Shown piece by piece: positions 39,816 through 46,145 of a stretch of DNA of 64,000 nt. A program made the position numbers and the translations under genes. Within the stretch, counting starts at the first letter, position 1. Each line of letters opens with the position of its first letter. The notes below the pieces were generated by a model. The model saw only the letters and a list, made by a program, of their open reading frames with translations. It was not told the DNA's origin and did not search any database. The DNA comes from Shinella sp. CPCC 101442 (GTDB lineage Bacteria > Pseudomonadota > Alphaproteobacteria > Rhizobiales > Rhizobiaceae), in assembly GCF_024704725.1 (NCBI RefSeq), contig NZ_JALIQS010000005.1, positions 1 to 64,000 on the forward strand, in the 5' to 3' direction.

Positions 39816-41300
39816 CTAGTGCGAGTCGGCCATGCGGGCCGCTTCGACCGCGGAGGATTGGTTGAACCCGACACCGTTGAAGAAGGCATTGAGGATGACG
39901 GCGACGATCGAGGCGAGCACGATGCCCGATTCGATGATCGGATGGATCGCATGCGGCATCCACATCAGATAGTTCGGCGCAAGCAGCGGAATGAGGCCGA
40001 AGCCCACTGAAACGGCAACCACGAAGAGGTTGTTGCGCGAGGACTTGAAGTCGACATTGGCGAGGATGCGAACACCCGTTGCCGCGACCATGCCGAACAT
40101 CACCAGGCCCGCACCACCGAGCACGAAGGTCGGAACCGCTTCCACGAGGGCGCCCATCTTCGGAATGAGGCCGAGGATGATCATGATCACGCCCGCCGCC
40201 ACGCAGACATGGCGGCTCTTGACGCCGGTGACCCCGACGAGGCCGACATTCTGCGAAAAGCTCGTATAGGGGAAGGTGTTGAACAGGCCGCCGATCATCG
40301 TGCCGATGCCATCGACGCGCAGGCCCGCCGTCAGCTGCTGTTGGCCGATCGGCCTGTCGGTGATTTCGCCGAGGGCCAGGAACATGCCGGTCGATTCGAT
40401 CATCACGACGATCATGACGAGCGCCATGGTGGCGATGAGAACGGGTTCGAAGATCGGCATGCCGAAGCGCAGCGGCGTGACGACGGCAAACCAGCCGGCA
40501 TCGCCGACGCGGTCGAAATGCATCATGCCGAAAATCGAGGCGGCGATACAGCCGATGACGACGCCGGCAAGCACCGCGCTATTGCTGATCAGGCCCTTGC
40601 CGAAGCGGGCGATCAGCAGGATGGAGATCAGCACGACGGCCGAAAGCGCGATATGGCTCGGTTCCGCATAGACCGGGTTGGAGATGCTCGGCGCGATGGC
40701 GAGGCCATCGGGAACGGCCGGGCCGCCGGTCCTGGCGAGTTCCTTCATCTGGGACAGCCATTCGGCATGCGACGGGTCGATCAGCTTCGGCGCGGTCGGG
40801 CCGAACGGATTGCCGAAGGTCCAGTTGATGCCCACGCGCATCAGCGACACGCCGATGACGAGGATGATCGTGCCCGTCACGACGGGCGGGAAGAAGCGCA
40901 GCAGGCGTCCCATGAGGGGTGCAAGCAGCAAGGCGATGAAGCCGGCCCCTATGATGGCGCCGAAGATCATGCGCGCACCTTCCTGGCCGGGGTTGAGTGT
41001 GGCCATGGAAACCATCGGGCCGACGGAGGCGAAGGTGACACCCATCATGACCGGCAACCGGATGCCGACATGCCGGCCAACGCCGAGCGACTGGATGATG
41101 GTGACGAGGCCGCAGACGAAGAGGTCGGCGGAGATCAGGAATGCCACGTCCTGCGGGCTGAGCTGCAAAGCCCGGCCGACGATCAGCGGCACGGCGACCG
41201 CGCCGCCATACATGACGAGGACATGTTGGATGCCCAGCGTTGCGAGCCTGCCCACGGGCAGCTTCTCGTCCACCGGATGTATGCTGGATGCGTCGCTCAT
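39816..41300 (-). CDS. NCS2-family purine (xanthine/urate) permease
   Basis: A 494-residue membrane protein starting MSDASSIHPVDEKLPVGRLATLGIQHVLVMYGGAVAVPLIVG. About a dozen hydrophobic segments follow. The nucleobase-transporter motif QNVGLVGVTGVKSR is near residue 326, and IESTGMFLALGEI near 285 holds the conserved acidic residue of the substrate site. This resembles the xanthine/urate branch (UacT/XanQ) rather than UraA. AGGAGG precedes the chosen ATG; the longer open frame upstream is discarded. No purine catabolic genes are in the window. Confidence 0.88.
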   Translation of the reverse strand: MSDASSIHPVDEKLPVGRLATLGIQHVLVMYGGAVAVPLIVGRALQLSPQDVAFLISADLFVCGLVTIIQSLGVGRHVGIRLPVMMGVTFASVGPMVSMATLNPGQEGARMIFGAIIGAGFIALLLAPLMGRLLRFFPPVVTGTIILVIGVSLMRVGINWTFGNPFGPTAPKLIDPSHAEWLSQMKELARTGGPAVPDGLAIAPSISNPVYAEPSHIALSAVVLISILLIARFGKGLISNSAVLAGVVIGCIAASIFGMMHFDRVGDAGWFAVVTPLRFGMPIFEPVLIATMALVMIVVMIESTGMFLALGEITDRPIGQQQLTAGLRVDGIGTMIGGLFNTFPYTSFSQNVGLVGVTGVKSRHVCVAAGVIMIILGLIPKMGALVEAVPTFVLGGAGLVMFGMVAATGVRILANVDFKSSRNNLFVVAVSVGFGLIPLLAPNYLMWMPHAIHPIIESGIVLASIVAVILNAFFNGVGFNQSSAVEAARMADSH

Positions 41301-41639
41301 GGATACTCCTCCTATCACGTCGACCGTACCTGCCCCGTCCTCCAACGGGTGGGGCATCCTTTGCGCGGCGGTAGTACGCGGCAAGCATAGTCAGGTGATA
41401 AACACTTTACGTATTTCAGGGGTAATCGTGCGGCAGCAACGCGTCGCCACAGGCTGAATATTTCTGGAATATCGACGCCTTTTCAGAAAGTTGGCGTAGA
41501 ATTCCGATGCAGGATATGGCTTGTTCCAAGCATTATTTGAGCGCATAAGACAAGCGGTCGTCAACTGTTTCCTGCAGGGCATATGTGTATTTCCGCCGCC
41601 TGCCCCGTCATCGCGCAACGTGCCTGAAGGAGTGTCGCC
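41301..41639. other. Intergenic region upstream of permease and TPR genes
   Basis: About 340 bases between two divergent genes. It contains AT-rich stretches fit for promoters (for example around 41390-41420 and 41500-41540) but no operator or RNA I can name. An antisense ORF at 41391-41987 overlaps the TPR gene and is not convincing. Confidence 0.5.
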
Positions 41640-42038
41640 ATGGGCGAAAAATCGCCTGAAAATCCGGCAGAAGCCGAGGCTCTTTCCTTGGCGCAGAAGG
41701 GGATCGAGGCCGGTGCGCACGGGCAGCATGAAGACGCGGTTGCATCCTGGAGAGCGGCTTCGGTGTATGCGGATGCGCATCTCTCCGGTGCCGATATCGA
41801 CTATTGGATCAAGAGTGGCCTCGGTGCCGCCCTCTACGACATCGGCGCCTATGCCGAGAGTATCGCCGTCTCGAAGCAGGCACTCGACTGGTGCTCCGCG
41901 CGCAAACGGCCGCTTCCGGCCCTGACCATCGCGAAGAGCTATCGCAGCCTTGGCGATCACGAAGCCGCGCGGGTCAACATCGACCACGCCCGCAGCCTCG
42001 TGGGCGATTCGATTCTGAGGGAATGGGCGGCCGATTGA
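41640..42038 (+). CDS. Small TPR-like protein
   Basis: A 132-residue soluble protein with two to three TPR-like helical pairs: AEALSLAQKGIEAGAHGQHEDAVASWRAA, GLGAALYDIGAYAESIAVSKQAL and IAKSYRSLGDHEAARVNIDHARSL. AAGGAG lies 9 bases before the ATG. No catalytic feature is seen. It probably mediates a protein contact; nothing nearby indicates a partner. Confidence 0.72.
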   Translation: MGEKSPENPAEAEALSLAQKGIEAGAHGQHEDAVASWRAASVYADAHLSGADIDYWIKSGLGAALYDIGAYAESIAVSKQALDWCSARKRPLPALTIAKSYRSLGDHEAARVNIDHARSLVGDSILREWAAD

Positions 42039-42074
42039 TTCATCTCCGTTGGCGATGACGAAGGCGTGCGCCGA

Positions 42075-42449
42075 TCAGGTTCGGTTCTCGTCGTACTGTT
42101 CGGCGCCGTCGACCGGCCGCAGCCACGGCTCCCGGCGTTTGACCCAGAGTTCGTAGCTCGGAACCAATCCCGCCGGAGCCATCGAGAGGATGCCGAGCTT
42201 GATTTCGGCCTCTTCGCCATCGCGTGCGAAAAGCCGCGAGCCGCAATGCGGGCAGAAGCGCTGCCCGCGAAATTCGGCAGGGTCGCCCCTGCATTCGAAA
42301 GCGTCTGCTGGCCAGATGCCGTAGTAAGTAAAGGCCGAGCCGCTTTCCTTGCGGCAGTCCATGCAATGGCAGATGCCGATGCGAAGGGGCTCTCCATGCA
42401 CCGATACCTCGACTTGCCCGCACAGACATTTTCCCAGAAGCACAGTCAT
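42075..42449 (-). CDS. GFA-family zinc protein (third paralogue)
   Basis: A 124-residue protein starting MTVLLGKCLCGQVEVSV, with Cys groups CLCG, CHCMDCRKESG and RFCPHCGSRLFA. GGGAG precedes the chosen ATG; the longer frame to 42512 has no site. It is the last clearly chromosomal gene before the degraded tRNA copy at 42628. Confidence 0.85.
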   Translation of the reverse strand: MTVLLGKCLCGQVEVSVHGEPLRIGICHCMDCRKESGSAFTYYGIWPADAFECRGDPAEFRGQRFCPHCGSRLFARDGEEAEIKLGILSMAPAGLVPSYELWVKRREPWLRPVDGAEQYDENRT

Positions 42450-42590
42450 CGCTTCATCTCCCGACCAGCCCGCGTTGCCGATGAAGGGTAGACGGGCGTT
42501 TCCGTTCCACATGCTGCGAAAGCGGAAGATAGCGCCCCGCAGGGGACAGGGAAGTGGGGAGAAAGTCTTTGTTTCCCCGGAAATGAGAAA

Positions 42591-42616
42591 GGCCTCAGCG
42601 GTTTCCCGATGAGGCC
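42591..42616 (-). terminator. Terminator-like hairpin left of the degraded tRNA copy
   Basis: A 7-bp stem GGCCTCA / TGAGGCC, followed leftward by TTTC. It lies about a dozen bases beyond the tRNA-derived CCA end and is probably the original tRNA-Val terminator left behind when the tRNA 3' half was displaced. Confidence 0.55.
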
Positions 42617-42627
42617 CTGAATTCGAA

Positions 42628-42671
42628 TGGTGGGCGGGGCAGCGGTTGAACCTGTGCCCCTACGATGTCAA
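42628..42671 (-). repeat. Degraded att core (tRNA-Val 3' half copy, left)
   Basis: About 44 bases that match the tRNA-Val 3' half with four substitutions and one deletion. It shares with the 45925 copy both the outer ATTCGAATGG and the inner CAATNTAGCGAG, sequence that lies outside the tRNA, so the two are homologous attachment sites. Confidence 0.75.
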
Positions 42672-42820
42672 TCTAGCGAGATTGACGTGGAGAATGCTTT
42701 TGGCTTCAAAAAAGGCATTCTATATCAAGCTACTGTCAAGGCTTTCATGGGCTTTTCCCTCCCCGCCAATCGCGGTTTGCAGGTCACCTTTAGACGGTCC
42801 GCGCTCCGTTTCCTGGGCTT

Positions 42821-42838
42821 TTGTCACCATTCGACACC
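42821..42838 (+). repeat. Degraded integrase arm-site pair
   Basis: TTGTCACC and TCGACACC spaced 10 bases apart, 150 bases inside the left core. The position and spacing equal those of the clean TTGGCACC pair at 46119-46136. Confidence 0.5.
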
Positions 42839-42841
42839 GGA

Positions 42842-45235
42842 TTAAAGGACAAAGAAGTCAGCAGCCGAGATCGCCGGTTTCCCGTTGAGCGTTGCGAAGT
42901 GAACCGCCGCTCCATCGCCTGAACCGTCTGCATCGTAGAAAAGTTTTCCGGTGTCTGTTTCGTAGACTATGCGGTCTTTTGCATCCATGGCTGTGCCGTC
43001 GCTGTTGGTAACGAAAGCTGAAGATGCGAGTTTGCCGGTTGTGGTCAAAGCCTTGAATACAGCGTTCTCCAAGTAGATGGTGTCGTCCTTGGCTGAAAAA
43101 TCTGTGATGCGGTCCACATTTTTCGATGCATTTAGGGCCTTATTGAAGAGGAACGTATCCTTGCCTAATCCACCTGTTAGAATGTCGTTGCCCTTGCCGC
43201 CGGAAAGCGTGTCGGCTCCGGCCTTGCCGTCGAGAATATTGTTGCCGGCATTGCCGATGATGACATTGGCGGTGCTGTTGCCGGTTCCGTTCACGGCGGC
43301 AGAGCCGGTCAGCGTGAGGTTCTCGACATTGGTCGCGAGCGTGTAGCTGACGGATGCCCTGACGAGGTCGGTGCCCTCATTAACTGTTTCGACGACCTTG
43401 TCGCCCTTGTTGTCGATAATGTAGGTATCGTTGCCCTTGCCGCCGGAAAGCGTGTCGGCTCCGGCCTTGCCGTCGAGAACATTGTTGCCGGTGTTGCCGA
43501 TGATGACATTGGCGGTGCTGTTGCCGGTTCCGTTGACGGCGGCAGAGCCGGTCAGCGTGAGGTTCTCGACATTGGTCGCGAGCGTGTAGCTGACGGATGC
43601 CCTGACGAGGTCGGTGCCCTCATTAACTGTTTCGACGACCTTGTCGCCCTTGTTGTCGATAATGTAGGTATCGTTGCCCTTGCCGCCGGAAAGCGTGTCG
43701 GCTCCGGCCTTGCCGTCGAGAACATTGTTGCCGGTGTTGCCGATGATGACATTGGCGGTGCTGTTGCCGGTTCCGTTGACGGCGGCAGAGCCGGTCAGCG
43801 TGAGGTTCTCGACATTGGTCGCGAGCGTGTAGCTGACGGATGCCCTGACGAGGTCGGTGCCCTCATTAACTGTTTCGACGACCTTGTCGCCCTTGTTATC
43901 GACAATGTAGGTGTCATTGCCCTTGCCGCCGACCAGCGTGTCTGCACCTGCTTTTCCATCGAGGATATTGTTGCCGGTGTTGCCGGTTATCACGTTCACG
44001 AGGCTGTTGCCGGTGCCGTTGATGGTGGCGCTTCCCAGCAAGGTCAAGTTTTCGATTTCACCGAGCACTTTGCTGCTATTGGAAATGCTGAATGAGATTG
44101 TGCTTTGAACCTCATCAATGCCGTCTCCGGTGCTTTCGTCGATGATGTCGCCGCTGTCGGTTACGAAATAGATGTCGTCGCCGTAACCTCCGATCATAGT
44201 GTCCCTGCCAGCTCCGCCATGCAGCGTGTTCTGACCCGCCCCGCCGACCAGAACATCATCGCCATTGCCGCCGAGGAGCTGGTCATCGCCGCCGTAACCC
44301 TCGATCGTATCGTTGCCCGTTGAACCGAACAGTCGATCATGGCCTCCCCAAGTCTCTGTGCCCTGGATGATCGAGCCGGAAGCCGTTGAATAGATGAAGT
44401 CGCTCGCTTTCAACTGCGCGAAGGTTACGCCCTTGATCAGCCACTCGTGGTCAATGCCGCCGAAATAGGCGTTGAAATAGGCGTCATTGGCATTGCTCGG
44501 GGACGGTTCCAGGATCGCTTTCAACTGGTCGAAGCTGGAAATACCATAGCTGGACAAGTCAATCCGATCCGTGCCTTGTACGAAGTCTGCGACAATGTCG
44601 TAGGATTGGATGGTGTATACCGTGTCGAAGAAGGGGAGCCTGATTGAGGCGGCAAACACATCCCTGCCAGCTCCGCCATGCAGCGTGTTCTGACCCGCCC
44701 CGCCGACCAGAACATCATCGCCATTGCCGCCGAGGAGCTGGTCATCGCCGCCGTAACCCTCGATCGTATCGTTGCCCGTTGAACCGAACAGTCGATCATG
44801 GCCTCCCCAAGTCTCTGTGCCCTGGATGATCGAGCCGGAAGCCGTTGAATAGATGAAGTCGCTCGCTTTCAACTGCGCGAAGGTTACGCCCTTGATCAGC
44901 CACTCGTGGTCAATGCCGCCGAAATAGGCGTTGAAATAGGCGTCATTGGCATTGCTCGGGGACGGTTCCAGGATCGCTTTCAACTGGTCGAAGCTGGAAA
45001 TACCATAGCTGGACAAGTCAATCCGATCCGTGCCTTGTACGAAGTCTGCGACAATGTCGTAGGATTGGATGGTGTATACCGTGTCGAAGAAGGGGAGCCT
45101 GATGGAGGCGGCAAACACATCCTTGCCAGCTCCGCCATGCAGCGTGTTCTCACCCGCCCCGCCGACCAGAACATCATTGCTCGAAGTGCCGTTCAAGCTT
45201 TCATTGGAGGTGGTGATGCCTGTGATCGTTGCCAT
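42842..45235 (-). CDS. RTX calcium-binding protein 1
   Basis: A 797-residue secreted-type protein. GGxGxDxLx nonapeptide repeats (LHGGAGKDVF, IEGYGGDDQLLGGNGDDVL) bind calcium. The N-terminal half is a 153-residue module present twice, containing DFVQGTDRIDLSSYGISSFDQL. The C-terminal half has three 81-residue modules ending in VENLTLTGSAAVNGTGNS. The final 100 residues (DRITDFSAKDDTIYL...FYDADGSGDG...ISAADFFVL) resemble a type I secretion signal. No enzymatic domain is visible and no transporter is nearby. It could be an adhesin, a matrix protein or an RTX bacteriocin. Confidence 0.88.
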   Translation of the reverse strand: MATITGITTSNESLNGTSSNDVLVGGAGENTLHGGAGKDVFAASIRLPFFDTVYTIQSYDIVADFVQGTDRIDLSSYGISSFDQLKAILEPSPSNANDAYFNAYFGGIDHEWLIKGVTFAQLKASDFIYSTASGSIIQGTETWGGHDRLFGSTGNDTIEGYGGDDQLLGGNGDDVLVGGAGQNTLHGGAGRDVFAASIRLPFFDTVYTIQSYDIVADFVQGTDRIDLSSYGISSFDQLKAILEPSPSNANDAYFNAYFGGIDHEWLIKGVTFAQLKASDFIYSTASGSIIQGTETWGGHDRLFGSTGNDTIEGYGGDDQLLGGNGDDVLVGGAGQNTLHGGAGRDTMIGGYGDDIYFVTDSGDIIDESTGDGIDEVQSTISFSISNSSKVLGEIENLTLLGSATINGTGNSLVNVITGNTGNNILDGKAGADTLVGGKGNDTYIVDNKGDKVVETVNEGTDLVRASVSYTLATNVENLTLTGSAAVNGTGNSTANVIIGNTGNNVLDGKAGADTLSGGKGNDTYIIDNKGDKVVETVNEGTDLVRASVSYTLATNVENLTLTGSAAVNGTGNSTANVIIGNTGNNVLDGKAGADTLSGGKGNDTYIIDNKGDKVVETVNEGTDLVRASVSYTLATNVENLTLTGSAAVNGTGNSTANVIIGNAGNNILDGKAGADTLSGGKGNDILTGGLGKDTFLFNKALNASKNVDRITDFSAKDDTIYLENAVFKALTTTGKLASSAFVTNSDGTAMDAKDRIVYETDTGKLFYDADGSGDGAAVHFATLNGKPAISAADFFVL
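43210..43960 (-). repeat. Three 243-bp tandem repeats in RTX gene 1
   Basis: The 81-residue C-terminal module is encoded by near-identical DNA at a 243-base period (for example blocks starting near 43309 and 43552). Only a few synonymous differences are seen between units. Confidence 0.8.
44203..45103 (-). repeat. Two 459-bp tandem repeats in RTX gene 1
   Basis: The 153-residue N-terminal module is repeated at a 459-base period. I see no difference over about 440 bases between the copies at 44203-44645 and 44662-45103, so the duplication is very recent or kept uniform by conversion. Confidence 0.85.
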
Positions 45236-45263
45236 TCATTGCCCCTACTCATGCTTTACTATC

Positions 45264-45292
45264 TCTTAGGATCTGTAAATTAAAACTTCAAG
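45264..45292 (-). promoter_or_regulatory. RTX gene 1 promoter
   Basis: CTTGAA-N17-CTAAGA on the minus strand, with its -10 about 30 bases before the start codon. RTX gene 2 has CTTGAA-N17-CTAGAA at the same distance, within a shared 16-base block. Confidence 0.65.
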
Positions 45293-45612
45293 CTGTATTC
45301 GGTGCGCATGCAGAGGTGGCCTCTGTAAGTTTTCCCTGATGAACGTTCAGCCTTTTGGTTTATTGTCTCTTTCGCTATGTGTCTTTCATTGCCGTTTCAA
45401 TGTACTTCTGAGACTCAGAAGCCGTACTTCAAGAAGGATTGCTTTTCAGAGGTCAGATCAAGTTTCCTGAAACAAAAAAGAGCGCCCCGAAGGACGCTCT
45501 CGTGAAAAGTTCTGGTGCCGCCGAATGCGATTTACCCCGGTGTATTCGACTTGGCCTGCCCCGGCCAAAGGACACTTGGTAAGCTCGAACGACGACGGAA
45601 GGGAGCTCACCC

Positions 45613-45638
45613 ATATTTGCCAATGAATTGGCAAATAT
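45613..45638. repeat. Perfect 26-base palindrome
   Basis: ATATTTGCCAAT-GA-ATTGGCAAATAT, a 12-bp inverted repeat with a 2-base centre. It could be an operator or a recombination site of the element. No T run, so not a terminator. Confidence 0.7.
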
Positions 45639-45841
45639 CCTCTATTTCGGAGCCGTCTGACACCCTTGTTCTCGCACCCTGCGGAGAGCGCAATCAAGTG
45701 CGTTGAGTTCGCCGGATTCTCTGAAACTCACTGCAAAGAGCCTACCCTACGAGGGCGGCGCTTCAGGGGCTCGATTGGGTTCTTTTCCGAATCAAAGTCA
45801 CTTCGATGATCGGCATTTTGCTGAGGGATAGATGGAAAATA

Positions 45842-45865
45842 CTAGCAACCGCAGGCGGTTGCTAG
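45842..45865. terminator. Terminator-like hairpin near the element junction
   Basis: CTAGCAACCG / CGGTTGCTAG, a perfect 10-bp stem with a CAGG loop. It lies 60 bases left of the middle att core. Confidence 0.55.
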
Positions 45866-45889
45866 CTTTGAAAAGCCCTGAAAACGGAA

Positions 45890-45909
45890 AAATCCGCCGA
45901 AGCGGATTT
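45890..45909 (-). terminator. Terminator next to the middle tRNA copy
   Basis: AAATCCGC-CGAA-GCGGATTT, followed leftward by more T residues. It lies about 15 bases beyond the CCA-end of the 45925 tRNA copy, as a tRNA terminator would. Confidence 0.7.
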
Positions 45910-45924
45910 CTCAACGTAATTCGA

Positions 45925-45970
45925 ATGGTGGGCGTGACAGGGATTGAACCTGTGACCCCTACGATGTCAA
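45925..45970 (-). repeat. Middle att core (46-base perfect tRNA-Val 3' copy)
   Basis: Identical over 46 bases to 54991-55036, from the CCA end through the T arm and variable region to within the anticodon. Beyond it the sequence diverges from the tRNA (TTTAGCGAG instead of the anticodon stem), so it is not a tRNA gene but a displaced 3' half. Confidence 0.92.
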
Positions 45971-46118
45971 TTTAGCGAGTTCCTCTAGCCTGTTTTTTGG
46001 CTTGACGGAAAATCGTTTTAAATCAATTTCTTGAATGCGTTCTCGGCGGCCTGCGTCTTGCTGTTCTTGAAGATTGTAGCTCGGCTGTAGTCGTCATGTG
46101 TTGGGTTTGCCTTCGGAT

Positions 46119-46136
46119 TTGGCACCATTTGGCACC
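46119..46136 (+). repeat. Integrase arm-site pair, left end
   Basis: Two TTGGCACC repeats exactly 10 bases apart, 149 bases inside the middle core. The same pair (TTGGCACC, CTGGCACC, 10 bases apart) occurs at 54926-54943 near the right end. Confidence 0.65.
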
Positions 46137-46145
46137 TAGCAAGAG

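Larger units (their letters stand above)
45236..45924. other. Non-coding right part of the older element
   Basis: About 690 bases with no convincing gene. It holds the RTX1 promoter, a terminator-like hairpin at 45480-45500 (GAGCGTCC / GGGCGCTC read leftward, then six T), a 26-base palindrome at 45613-45638 and two hairpins near the right end. Two short overlapping ORFs (45458-45697 minus, 45515-45706 plus) run through these hairpins and are not credible. Confidence 0.6.
42628..45970. mobile_element. Older integrative element remnant carrying RTX gene 1
   Basis: Bounded on the left by a degraded copy of the tRNA-Val 3' half (42628-42671) and on the right by the perfect 46-bp copy (45925-45970). 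It holds arm-like repeats, RTX gene 1 and about 690 bases of non-coding DNA, but no integrase. Because insertions occur at the intact tRNA on the right, the element further left should be the older one. That agrees with the decay of its outer core. Interpretation as an element is inference from the repeats. Confidence 0.65.

Noticed and set aside
41391..41987. 198-residue minus-strand ORF over the small TPR gene
   Set aside because: The plus-strand TPR gene has a good ribosome-binding site and helical repeats; the minus frame has neither.
45458..45706. Short opposing ORFs in the non-coding part of the older element
   Set aside because: They overlap each other, a terminator-like hairpin and the 26-base palindrome, and have no ribosome-binding site or recognisable product.
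45925..45998. Second tRNA-Val gene at the middle copy
   Set aside because: Only the 3' half matches; the anticodon stem, D arm and 5' acceptor are missing.
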